Program-made: the position numbers and the translations under genes
Assembly: GCA_963841845.1 (NCBI GenBank)
Contig: CAWJEG010000005.1
Location: forward strand, 310,001 to 374,000
Origin: CAVVGZ01 sp963841845
Lineage (GTDB): Bacteria; Chloroflexota; Anaerolineae; Anaerolineales; Anaerolineaceae
DNA length: 64,000 nt
Reading direction: 5' to 3'
Notes under the pieces: generated by a model
What the model saw: only the letters and a program-made list of their open reading frames with translations
What the model was told of the DNA's origin: nothing
Databases searched by the model: none
Shown here: positions 47,521 through 55,765 of the stretch, piece after piece
How positions within the stretch are numbered: position 1 is the first letter of the stretch
How the letters are laid out: each line of letters begins with the position of its first letter

Positions 47521-48630
47521 ATGGACAAGCAATATTCAAGAACCCTGCAAACCCGTCATTCAGAAATACCCCTCCCAGCTTACCTTCCAGATGCCACCTT
47601 TGGAGTTGTCCGGGCGGTTGATTCACAGGACCTGCTCCTTGCTGGTGTGGACGCCCTGGTTATGAATACCTTTCACCTGATGCAAAAACCGGGTTCGTCC
47701 ACCATTCAATCGCTGGGTGGGCTGCATTCCATGAGTGCCTGGCATAAACCGATCATGACCGATTCAGGCGGATTTCAGGCATACTCCCTCATCCGCCAGA
47801 ACCCCAAAAATGGCAAACTGGATGACAGGGGACTCACTATTTATCCCGAGGGAGCCAAACGTAAATTCTCGCTTACCCCGGAAAAGAGTATACAACTACA
47901 GATCAGCTACGGCAGTGATATTGTTATCTGCCTGGATGACTGCACATCACCCGAAGACAGCCCAGCCGAACAGCGGATTTCAGTCCAACGAACAATTGCC
48001 TGGGCAAAGCGATGCAAACAGTCCTACCTCCAGTTGATTGATCAAAAAAAGCTTGAGGAGGATCAGAAACCCTTGATATTTGCCGTTGTCCAGGGTGGAA
48101 AAATACCCGAATTACGAAAGGAATGTGCCGAGGCACTGCTTGAAATTGGATTTGATGGTTATGGCTATGGAGGCTGGCCAATTGACGCCCAGGGCAGCCT
48201 GGTGGTGGAGATGTTCGCACTTCTACGAGAACTCATCCCGCCAAACTATCCTCTGCATGCCCTTGGTGTGGGTCACCCGGAGAACATCGTTACCAGTCAT
48301 TCCCTGGGATTTGATCTATTTGACAGCGCCATGCCCACCCGGGATGCCCGCCACGGGCGATTGTACACATTCAGTCAATCCAATAGCGATCCCCTAACAA
48401 CCAGCTCCCGCCAATGGTTCTCCTACCTGTATATTCATGATAAACGCCACATTAAGAGCAGCCAGGCTGTATCCGCACTGTGCGATTGCCAATGCTGTCA
48501 AAATTACTCACTGGCCTATCTTCACCACCTCTTCAAAATGGATGATGCCCTGTATCTCAGGCTGGCGACCATCCACAACCTGCGCTTTATGACTCAATTG
48601 ATGGAAAGGCTGCGCAGCCAATGCCTCTGA
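47521..48630 (+). CDS. tRNA-guanine transglycosylase family protein (Tgt-like)
   Basis: The 369-residue TIM-barrel protein has catalytic Asp in MTDSGGFQAYSL, nucleophile Asp in FDSAMPTRDARHGRLYTF, substrate residues Asp and Cys in CLDDCTSP, and the C-terminal zinc site CDCQCCQNYSLAYLHH. The usual GGLAVGE segment is GGWPIDAQGS here, so guanine-analogue recognition may differ from canonical bacterial Tgt. It exchanges guanine for a 7-deazaguanine in RNA. No queuosine-synthesis genes are nearby. The 3' end overlaps the 16S methyltransferase gene by 10 bp, so the two are co-expressed. Confidence 0.85.
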   Translation: MDKQYSRTLQTRHSEIPLPAYLPDATFGVVRAVDSQDLLLAGVDALVMNTFHLMQKPGSSTIQSLGGLHSMSAWHKPIMTDSGGFQAYSLIRQNPKNGKLDDRGLTIYPEGAKRKFSLTPEKSIQLQISYGSDIVICLDDCTSPEDSPAEQRISVQRTIAWAKRCKQSYLQLIDQKKLEEDQKPLIFAVVQGGKIPELRKECAEALLEIGFDGYGYGGWPIDAQGSLVVEMFALLRELIPPNYPLHALGVGHPENIVTSHSLGFDLFDSAMPTRDARHGRLYTFSQSNSDPLTTSSRQWFSYLYIHDKRHIKSSQAVSALCDCQCCQNYSLAYLHHLFKMDDALYLRLATIHNLRFMTQLMERLRSQCL

Positions 48631-49436
48631 ACCAAAATGACCCCCTGGCGCAAACACTGGATTTGGTCAGCCGGGGTAAACGTTATGATCAGATCCATCC
48701 CGCCCTTGTCACCAGGATCGCTTCCCAGGAACTGGAAAAAAGAAAAAATGTCAAGGAAGCAGCCAGGCATACCAAAGCGAAACTGTATCAAATTAGCGGT
48801 GCTTTTATCGCGCAGCCAATAGATTTCCTAAAATGGGAGGAAGAACTTCTTCAAGTTTCAATCACACACCATCCTCCAGCCCTTAAGGAATTTTGTTTAA
48901 GGATGATGGATGTCCACATTTCCACCCGCGAACGAATGCCTTATTTAGAGGCTTTTTACGCAGAGGTTTTCAAAGGGATTGGAACCATCCATTCCGTTCT
49001 TGACCTGGGCTGTGGGTTAAATCCGCTCAGTATCCCCTGGATGCCGCTGGCGCCGGATATTATTTACAACGGATGTGATATTTTCCTCGACCTGGTTGCG
49101 TTTAACCAGTATTTCTTGAACCAAATAAACGTTAAAGGCAGTTCTTTTGCATGCGATCTGAGCCAGGAAGAAAATTTTCCCCCGGTCGATTTGGCTTTAT
49201 TTTTGAAAACATTGCCTCTTATTGAACAAATTGATAAAAAGTCAGCCCTGCCCTTATTAGAAAGGATACCAGCAGATATCCTCATCGTTTCCTTTCCAAC
49301 CCGCAGTATAGGCGGCAAAATAAAAGGCATGTCCTCCTATTACAGGGATCATTTTGAAAAACTGATCTCAAAAAAAAGCTGGCAGGTGATTGATTACCAA
49401 TTTCCAAATGAGCTGGTATTCCGTATCCATAAATAA
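48621..49436 (+). CDS. 16S rRNA (guanine-1405 N7)-methyltransferase family protein (ArmA/Rmt/Sgm-like)
   Basis: The 271-residue protein matches the FmrO/RmtB/ArmA family along its length. The N-terminal helical domain has LVSRGKRYDQIHPALVTRIASQE, KEAARHTKAKLYQISGAF and STRERMPYLEAFYAEVF. The SAM domain has SVLDLGCGLNPLSIPW (RmtB has ...DIACGLNPLA...), LALFLKTLPLIEQ (RmtB LALIFKLLPLLER) and SFPTRSIGGKIKGM (RmtB SFPTRSLGGRGKGM). RmtB is 251 and ArmA 257 residues. Family members methylate N7 of G1405 in helix 44 and give high resistance to 4,6-disubstituted aminoglycosides. It lies between a Tgt-like gene and an RsmF-like gene; there are no mobile elements. The activity is inferred. Confidence 0.88.
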   Translation: MPLNQNDPLAQTLDLVSRGKRYDQIHPALVTRIASQELEKRKNVKEAARHTKAKLYQISGAFIAQPIDFLKWEEELLQVSITHHPPALKEFCLRMMDVHISTRERMPYLEAFYAEVFKGIGTIHSVLDLGCGLNPLSIPWMPLAPDIIYNGCDIFLDLVAFNQYFLNQINVKGSSFACDLSQEENFPPVDLALFLKTLPLIEQIDKKSALPLLERIPADILIVSFPTRSIGGKIKGMSSYYRDHFEKLISKKSWQVIDYQFPNELVFRIHK

Positions 49437-49477
49437 TTTGCCATGATACAAATAACCAGCCAGTTAAAATAATAAAA

Positions 49478-50953
49478 ATGAAACAAACCAATAAAACGTC
49501 TCATACCCAGGAAAATAGTGCGAAATTCCGGCATCTGCTCTCTGATGGAGATCTCCAACTGCTCCAGCAAGAATTGGAAAAACCACTCAATCCGGGTATT
49601 CGCCTGAACCGCATCAAAAGTCATCCGGTGACCATCGATGAACTGGTTTCCAGATACAACTGGGAGATTAAACCGGTCCCCTATTGCACAAGTGGTTGGC
49701 AAGTGACCAAATCTGACAAGCCGGTAAGCCAATCTGTCGAACAGCGCTTTGGGTACTATTACATCCAGGATACTGCATCCATGCTGCCCCCGGAACTGTT
49801 CGATTTCGCAGAAAATCCCTCTCCCCTTATCCTGGATATGGCTGCTTCGCCCGGGGGAAAAACCACCCACCTGGCTGACCGGAGTGGAGATTTCGGATTT
49901 ATAGTAGCCAATGATAACAGCCGTGAGAGAATCACTGCGTTAAAGCTCATCCTGCAAAACTGGGGGGTTCTCAATCACGCCATCACTCAATACCCTGGAG
50001 AGATGTTCGGTTTATGGTTCCCGGAAGTCTTTGATTACGTTTTGCTGGATGCACCTTGCAGTATGCAGGGACTGCGCACAACTGCCAGTCATCCCATTCG
50101 CCCGGTTACTGACAAAGAAATCAGCAGTTTGTCCCAGCGCCAGGTACGTCTGCTTACCAGCGCATTGCAAACTGCAAGGGTAGGCGGTCAGGTAGTGTAT
50201 GCCACCTGTACCTTGCAGCCTGAAGAAGATGAAGCAGTTTTGGATGCCGTTCTAATGAAATTTCCGCATCTATTCAGTGTTGTAAACCTGGAAAAATTCC
50301 TGCCCATCCCATCACCGGCTTTGCCTGGAGATGGAGCCAGGCTGTTTCACCCCTCTGTTCCAAATGCAGCCAGGCTCTGGCCCCATCGTTATGGGACATC
50401 CGGATTCTTTGCCGCTCTGCTAAGCAAAGAAGAATCTTTTCCACCTCTTGCTGGATCCACCGGCCCGGTGTCCAACCTGCAGGAGAATGGATATATTCCC
50501 ATAAAATCAAAGCAACTCAGAATATTAACCGATTTTTGCTTGCAGTTTTACGGTTATAACCTGGAAGAAAGCCTGCAAAAATTCAGCCTGGAAATTTGGC
50601 TTCGGGACAAAGCCTGTTATGCGTTCCCTTCAAAATACTTTGAGCATGGCTTTCAATTCCCAATACGCTCATTGGGAATTCAAATAGGGGAATATTCGCC
50701 GGATGGCTTCATTATCTCTCACGATTGGGTTTCCCGTTTTTATGACCTTTTCATCAACCGGAGGTACCTGCTTCAGCCAGATGAGGAGATCTCCTGGTTG
50801 AAAGGTTTGGATATCAGAGGAAATCCCGGCACAAAGTATCCTGATGGAACAATCCTGATCGTACACGGCCAGCAGGATCGATTCCTGGGAAGAGGAGAAA
50901 TTCAGCGCTACCGCATAAAAAACCTGATCCCCAGGCGGAGCATACTTCAGTGA
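49478..50953 (+). CDS. RsmF-like rRNA cytosine-C5 methyltransferase (NOL1/NOP2/Sun)
   Basis: The 491-residue protein has a SAM domain with LDMAASPGGKTTHLAD (motif I), DAPCSMQG (motif IV, release Cys) and VVYATCTLQPEEDE (motif VI, nucleophile TC). The 180-residue C-terminal part ends with a PUA-like domain (RYLLQPDEEISWLKGLDIRG...GRGEIQRYRIKNLIPRR), as in RsmF/YebU (479 residues in E. coli) rather than RsmB. RsmF enzymes methylate C1407 of 16S rRNA. The gene starts 41 bp after the predicted G1405 methyltransferase, so two helix-44 enzymes are likely co-expressed. Exact target bases are inferred. Confidence 0.87.
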   Translation: MKQTNKTSHTQENSAKFRHLLSDGDLQLLQQELEKPLNPGIRLNRIKSHPVTIDELVSRYNWEIKPVPYCTSGWQVTKSDKPVSQSVEQRFGYYYIQDTASMLPPELFDFAENPSPLILDMAASPGGKTTHLADRSGDFGFIVANDNSRERITALKLILQNWGVLNHAITQYPGEMFGLWFPEVFDYVLLDAPCSMQGLRTTASHPIRPVTDKEISSLSQRQVRLLTSALQTARVGGQVVYATCTLQPEEDEAVLDAVLMKFPHLFSVVNLEKFLPIPSPALPGDGARLFHPSVPNAARLWPHRYGTSGFFAALLSKEESFPPLAGSTGPVSNLQENGYIPIKSKQLRILTDFCLQFYGYNLEESLQKFSLEIWLRDKACYAFPSKYFEHGFQFPIRSLGIQIGEYSPDGFIISHDWVSRFYDLFINRRYLLQPDEEISWLKGLDIRGNPGTKYPDGTILIVHGQQDRFLGRGEIQRYRIKNLIPRRSILQ

Positions 50954-50985
50954 CTCCAGATTTACGGATTTTTGCCCTGGAGTCA
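50951..50985 (+). terminator. Stem-loop after the RNA-modification operon
   Basis: A 9-bp perfect stem, tgactccag (50951-50959) with ctggagtca (50977-50985), has a 17-base loop and starts on the stop codon itself. An A/T-rich tract (atttataatttt) follows, without a pure T-run. It is probably a terminator, though a weak one. Confidence 0.45.
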
Positions 50986-51024
50986 ATTTATAATTTTAGT
51001 ATTCTGTTGTATCCTTAATTCATC

Positions 51025-52056
51025 ATGGAAAACTTAAATCGGAATCATGATCAGGATTTGCCACCTGGCAGTTCGGGGATGGAAAGCAGTTCCCAATTCC
51101 TTGAGGCTATTAAACAGGCGACGCTGCAGGTATCTTCTAGCCTTAAACAACAAAATGTATTGTACAACATCCTGAAAAGTTGTTTCGAATTAATCGCAGA
51201 TATTAAGAATGCCCAAATATTCCTCATTGAGGATGAAAAAATTACATGCTGTTCAGAAATGCATGCTGATGGGAGCCTTCACCAGACATATCCCGATGCA
51301 AACCAGTATGAATGGGTTCGCAAATTTCTCCATACAGAAGAGATGGCGCTCTTCCAGGATAGTGGCAGTTTCCCAATTTTCAAGGACTTCCCGCAAGGCT
51401 GGACAGGCTCCGTAATCGCCCATCCTTTCGAAATCCAGGATTCTGCAAAAGGTGTAATGGTGCTTGCCTTTGAGGAAAATCGTACCTTATCCAGGGATGA
51501 GAAGTTTATTTTGAACTTGCTGAAAGACCAGGCATCGGTTTCGCTCCATAACGCCTTGCTGCATAGGGTTATCGAGGAGCAAGCAATGACTGATTCCCTC
51601 ACTGGCCTCCCCAACCGGCGCAGTTTGGATTACCACCTGCAGGAGGAATTGCGGCGGGGAGGTAGATACAAGCACCCATTTTCAGTGCTGCTGCTCGATA
51701 TAAATCAATTTAAACGGGTGAATGATCGTTATGGCCATCCGGCCGGGGATTCGCTTCTAAGCCAGATCGCCGAATTCCTGAAGCAGATCGTCCGCAAAAC
51801 GGATTTTTTAGCCAGGTATGGAGGGGATGAATTTGCCGTCATTCTGCCAGAGGCAGATGCCGCTCTGGCGGAAAAAATAGCAGCCCGCATAAGTCAGGCG
51901 TTGAAGGATAACATCTTCCAGGTTAATCCGGGAATTAATATTCATCTCAGCGCCAGCCTGGGCTTGACTGCATACCCTGAGGACGGGGATTCGATTCAGA
52001 TACTGCTTGACAGCGCCGACCGCGACCTGTACAGGAACAAATCTGCCCAATCCTGA
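51025..52056 (+). CDS. GAF-GGDEF diguanylate cyclase
   Basis: The 343-residue protein has a GAF-like sensor (about 25-180), then a GGDEF domain (about 185-340) starting MTDSLTGLPNRRSLD. The active site is intact (YGGDEF), as is the product-inhibition I-site (RKTD, five residues before GGDEF). No membrane span or signal peptide is present, so it is a cytoplasmic enzyme making cyclic di-GMP. It is convergent with the HAD array, with stops 60 bp apart. The GAF ligand is unknown. Confidence 0.93.
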   Translation: MENLNRNHDQDLPPGSSGMESSSQFLEAIKQATLQVSSSLKQQNVLYNILKSCFELIADIKNAQIFLIEDEKITCCSEMHADGSLHQTYPDANQYEWVRKFLHTEEMALFQDSGSFPIFKDFPQGWTGSVIAHPFEIQDSAKGVMVLAFEENRTLSRDEKFILNLLKDQASVSLHNALLHRVIEEQAMTDSLTGLPNRRSLDYHLQEELRRGGRYKHPFSVLLLDINQFKRVNDRYGHPAGDSLLSQIAEFLKQIVRKTDFLARYGGDEFAVILPEADAALAEKIAARISQALKDNIFQVNPGINIHLSASLGLTAYPEDGDSIQILLDSADRDLYRNKSAQS

Positions 52057-52115
52057 AGAAATCATTACGGATTTTGAGCAATCATTCCTATTTGAAAAAG
52101 ATCCTCAACGCCGCA

Positions 52116-52778
52116 TTAATTATCTCCAAGCAGGATGCGGCGGAATTCACCCACTGTATTCACCCGGTAATCCGGTTGATAGGTAAAATGGAGATCCACG
52201 TCCTGGCGGTTCCACTCAGCCAGGAAGGAAACGCAGCCTGCCCGGTGGGCGGATTCAATATCATGGGGTCCATCACCAATATAGACAGCCTGGCTGCCAT
52301 CAGTACCCAATTGGTTCAGTGCACAACGGATTGGAGCTGGATCTGGTTTTTGGTTGGTAGTATCATCCGCCGTTACCACAACTTCAACCATGGAAACCGC
52401 CTCCCGAGCTGCCGGGGTAAGATTTACGGTAGCCTTATTGCTGCCGGTGACAATTCCCAGGGTGCAGCCGGCGCTCTCAAGGGAAGTCATAAGTTCATTG
52501 ATTCCGTCAAAGAAACAAATTTGATTGGCAAGTTTCTTGTAAATTTCCCGCCGGTAATGAATAATATCGTCAATCTCTTCCTGTCGTACCCCAAGTTTAG
52601 CCATGGCCTGCTTTTCTCCCATGCCAATCACCGTGGCGTGGATTTGTTCGGTAAATTCTGGATAACCAAACGCAGTCAAGGTTTCTTTCAACGAGGTATA
52701 CATCAGGTCCATATTGTCCAGGATGGTGCCATCCAGATCAAAAAGGATTACATTTCTGGTTTCGATGAGTGGTGTCAT
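52116..52778 (-). CDS. HAD-superfamily phosphatase, array copy 1
   Basis: The 220-residue protein is phosphoglycolate phosphatase-like with an alpha-helical C1 cap. All four HAD motifs are present: DLDGT (I), VTGS (II), KPDP (III) and IGDGPHD (IV). It is most similar to copy 2 (52840-53502), for example ILFDLDGTILDN, AFGYP, the GMGE block and YIGD.P.DIES..RAGCVS. Substrates of this subclass are small phosphorylated metabolites, and the specific one is unknown. It is the last of five consecutive paralogues transcribed on the minus strand. Confidence 0.88.
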   Translation of the reverse strand: MTPLIETRNVILFDLDGTILDNMDLMYTSLKETLTAFGYPEFTEQIHATVIGMGEKQAMAKLGVRQEEIDDIIHYRREIYKKLANQICFFDGINELMTSLESAGCTLGIVTGSNKATVNLTPAAREAVSMVEVVVTADDTTNQKPDPAPIRCALNQLGTDGSQAVYIGDGPHDIESAHRAGCVSFLAEWNRQDVDLHFTYQPDYRVNTVGEFRRILLGDN

Positions 52779-52839
52779 AAGTTACAATCTTCTTTCCCAT
52801 TATTTTCCCGGTATGATTTACACCGGGGATTCGTTTTCA

Positions 52840-53502
52840 TTATCCGAGCAGCAGCTGTTCGAATTCCTTGATCGTAGACACAACATAATCGGGCGTAATT
52901 TTGAGGTCGTTTTCATACCTGCTCCCATTCCAGGCAGCAAGAACCGATACACAACCAGCCCGGTAAGCGGATTCGATATCCCGCGGGGTATCTCCGATAT
53001 ATACGGCCTGGCTGCTATCGCCACCAAGGCGCTCCAATGCGGAGAGAATCGGGGCCGGGTGCGGTTTAGGATGGCTGGTATCCTCCATTGTCACCAGGAG
53101 CTCGAAGTAAGAAACCGCCTGCCTGGCTGCGGGAACCATCTCCACCCATTCCCGGCTGCTCCCGGTGACAATCCCGAGACGGAACCCGGTCTCCTTGAGT
53201 AAGGTAATGAGCTCCAGGATACCATCGAAAATGGTCACTTTTGCAGCCATCTCTCTCATGATTCTCCGGCGGTAGCTGACTACCTCATCCATTTTGTCCG
53301 GAGGCACCCCAAGTTTTCGCAAGCCGTACGGTTCACCCATCCCTTGAATGGAATCATAGATTCCTTGTGTCAGGAGTGGATACCCAAACGCCGAAAGGGT
53401 AGCTTTCAGAGAGGAATATGTCCAATCGTAATTGTCCAGAATGGTCCCATCCAGGTCAAAGAGGATAATTTTTTTGCTGTTGATGAGGGGCTGCATTTTC
53501 AT
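52840..53502 (-). CDS. HAD-superfamily phosphatase, array copy 2
   Basis: The 220-residue protein has an intact HAD core: DLDGTILDN, VTGSSREW, KPHPAP and IGDTPRDIESAYRAGC. It is the closest sister of copy 1; together they carry AFGYP and GMGE in the cap, which the other three lack. The end, PDYVVSTIKEFEQLLLG, is shared in form by all five copies. It lies 61 bp upstream of copy 1. It is likely a product of recent local duplication followed by cap divergence, which usually changes substrate choice. Confidence 0.88.
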   Translation of the reverse strand: MKMQPLINSKKIILFDLDGTILDNYDWTYSSLKATLSAFGYPLLTQGIYDSIQGMGEPYGLRKLGVPPDKMDEVVSYRRRIMREMAAKVTIFDGILELITLLKETGFRLGIVTGSSREWVEMVPAARQAVSYFELLVTMEDTSHPKPHPAPILSALERLGGDSSQAVYIGDTPRDIESAYRAGCVSVLAAWNGSRYENDLKITPDYVVSTIKEFEQLLLG

Positions 53503-53540
53503 CTCTTCATATTGATAATTGTCTGGCGGATTGGCAGCTA

Positions 53541-54207
53541 CTAACCTACCAATAGTTGGGTAAGTTCATCCACGGTGGAAACTATATAATCGGGTTGGTG
53601 TGGAAATCCGGAAGCATCCTTAGCTCCACGCCCAGGTAGCGAGAACCGATATTAATCCAGCCAGGGAGGCCATTGTTATATCAACAACCGTATCCCCGAT
53701 AAAAATTGCCTCGCCTGGTGCTGCCCCCAACTTTTCCAGTGCAAAGCGTACCGGTTCGGGGTCAGGTTTCCCCCTGCTGGTATCGTCCGGGGTTACATAC
53801 ACATCCAGTTGATCTTTCAGTGCCTGGGCAGCAGGCACAGCCCTGGTTTTGTCAGTGGATCTGCCGGTTACAACTCCAACTGTACATCCCCTCTCTTTCA
53901 GAGTCCTCAGCAGTTGAGGTATTCCATCATAATAAGTAATTTGTTCCCCGTGTTCCCCTTCCAGCCTGGTCCATTCCTTGCCAACCCGGGCAATATATTG
54001 CTCCGGTACTCCAACCGCTGTGAGGACTTCTACCTCTTTTTTACCCCAAATTTCGGTATACACAAAACCCTCGGGGGGTTGAAATCCATAGCGCTGGAGA
54101 GCTAAAAGCATTGTGTCATATACTGCGGCAGAGCTGTCCATTAAGGTGCCGTCCAGGTCGAAGAGGATGACTTTGTAAGAATTAATAAGCGGTTCCATAT
54201 ATATCAT
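53541..54207 (-). CDS. HAD-superfamily phosphatase, array copy 3 (frameshifted)
   Basis: The uninterrupted frame stops at 53620 after ISVLATWAWS, but the next frame continues GAKDASGFPHQPDYIVSTVDELTQLLVG to a TAG at 53541. This matches the end of copy 4 (VKDASGFPVQPDYVVSTV). One surplus base near 53625 explains the break. The repaired length is about 221 residues, equal to the other copies. HAD motifs are DLDGTLMDS, VTGRS, KPDPEP and IGDTVVDI. The cap has the QPPEG motif shared with copy 4. Confidence 0.83.
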
Positions 54208-54269
54208 TATCCATATTATTTTTTACATCAATAAAAACCGGCATTCTTCACAGAACGACGGTTGATTAT

Positions 54270-54947
54270 CTAACCAACTAGCAGCTTTTTCAACTCCCCA
54301 ACGGTCGAAACAACATAATCAGGCTGGACTGGAAAGCCGGAAGCATCCTTTACCCCGCCCCAGGTGACCAGGATCGAAGTGCAGCCAGCCGAAAATGCCG
54401 CTGCAATATCATTGGCTGAATCCCCAATATAAATAGTTTGTTCAGGGGAATAATTCAATTTTTCCAGTGCAAAAAATACCGGTTCCGGGTCTGGTTTACC
54501 TTTTACAGTATCATCAGGATTAACAAATACATCCATGGTCTTTTCGAGTTCAAGGGCAAGCGGTACTGTCCTGGTTGTTTTTCTGTTCCTCCCAGTAATC
54601 ACGCCCAGGGCACAGCCGCGCTGCCGCAATGCCTGAAGCAGCTCCGGGATACCCTCAAAATAAGGGATTTCTCCGGTGTACTCCTCCGTACAGCGCGTCC
54701 ACTCGTCCATGAGCCCGGGTATCTTTTCTTCCGGAAATCCAAGTTTCACAAAAACATCATGTTCGCTTCTGCCAAACAGCTCGCCATAGACGTCCCCTTC
54801 GGGCGGCTGGTAGCCGCTGTGTATAAGGGCTGATATCAATGTATCTCTAACCGATCCAAAACTTTCAATCAGTGTACCGTCCAGGTCAAACAATATAGCT
54901 TTTGGTCCCTGGCACAGTCCTGCAGCATTTTGTACGCACATGTCCAT
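54270..54947 (-). CDS. HAD-superfamily phosphatase, array copy 4
   Basis: The 225-residue protein has motifs DLDGTLIES, ITGRN, KPDPEP and IGDSANDI. Its cap (SGYQPPEGDVYGELFGRSE) is like that of copy 3, and its tail TWGGVKDASGFPVQPDYVVSTVGELKKLLVG is shared with copies 3 and 5. Like its neighbours it is a soluble, magnesium-dependent phosphatase by family. The start is MDMCVQNAAG..., with a second ATG two codons in. Confidence 0.88.
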   Translation of the reverse strand: MDMCVQNAAGLCQGPKAILFDLDGTLIESFGSVRDTLISALIHSGYQPPEGDVYGELFGRSEHDVFVKLGFPEEKIPGLMDEWTRCTEEYTGEIPYFEGIPELLQALRQRGCALGVITGRNRKTTRTVPLALELEKTMDVFVNPDDTVKGKPDPEPVFFALEKLNYSPEQTIYIGDSANDIAAAFSAGCTSILVTWGGVKDASGFPVQPDYVVSTVGELKKLLVG

Positions 54948-54975
54948 ATATTTACCATCTCACCAAAAAGAAGAT

Positions 54976-55647
54976 TCACAAATTAGCACCAAGCAAGAGC
55001 TGGTCAAGTGCCTTCGGAGAAGTGACGACATGGTGAGGTTTGTAGGGAAAACCGGTATCATCAGGAGACACACCCCAGGTGACCAGGATCGCCTGGCATC
55101 CAGCCCGATGGGCACATTCCATATCATTGGGCGAATCGCCCACGTAGAATGCCCGGGCAGGCGATACTCCCAGCTGCTCCAGGGCATATAATATTGGGCG
55201 CGGATCGGGTTTTGCCTCAGGGATATCCCCTTCAAGTACAATCACATCCACCATTTCGGCAACCTGGATTCCAATAGCAAGATCCTTAAAGTGCTTCCGG
55301 GTTCGGCCTGTGACAATTCCGACCGGGCAGCCATGCTTTTTTATTTTTAAAATCAAATCCTGCATTCCGTCAAATAAGGTGAGTTCACCTGCATGCAGAT
55401 TCGTCTGGTTAGCCCATTCACTCCTGACTTCCTCCAGGAAATCACCCTCGAGGCCCATGGAATGGAGAATTTCTGTTTCCCCCCTGGTAAATAATCCGCT
55501 TAGCTCTAGTCCAGATGGCGGTTCTATTCCAAAACTGTCTAATGCACCTTTTAGATTGCGGGTGGCAACAGCCAGGCTGTTGAGGATTGTGCCGTCCAGG
55601 TCAAATAAAACGACATTACCCGCCACGCAAAGTTGTTGTTCCTTCAA
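54976..55647 (-). CDS. HAD-superfamily phosphatase, array copy 5
   Basis: The 223-residue protein has motifs DLDGTILNS, VTGRTRKH, KPDPRP and VGDSPNDMECAHRAG. It has the tail TWGVSPDDTGFPYKPHHVVTSPKALDQLLLG. It is the first copy in the direction of transcription, 118 bp after the SIS isomerase gene and 28 bp before copy 4. The order SIS isomerase then five phosphatases suggests one operon for phosphosugar handling. Confidence 0.88.
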   Translation of the reverse strand: MKEQQLCVAGNVVLFDLDGTILNSLAVATRNLKGALDSFGIEPPSGLELSGLFTRGETEILHSMGLEGDFLEEVRSEWANQTNLHAGELTLFDGMQDLILKIKKHGCPVGIVTGRTRKHFKDLAIGIQVAEMVDVIVLEGDIPEAKPDPRPILYALEQLGVSPARAFYVGDSPNDMECAHRAGCQAILVTWGVSPDDTGFPYKPHHVVTSPKALDQLLLGANL

Positions 55648-55765
55648 TTATTGTTTAACCCCACCCTTCAAATTTTGAGTATAAAATTCTTGCCCATTAT
55701 ACGTCAGGATAGGTAGGCAATAGTCATCTGTTTTATATTTTTGTAATATTTTTAGAAGGATTTTT

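Noticed and set aside
49394..49870. A 158-codon minus-strand frame
   Set aside because: It is the shadow of the RsmF-like gene, whose catalytic motifs are on the plus strand.
52074..52871. A 265-codon open frame on the plus strand
   Set aside because: It is antisense to HAD copy 1, has no family motifs, and the opposite strand holds all four HAD motifs.
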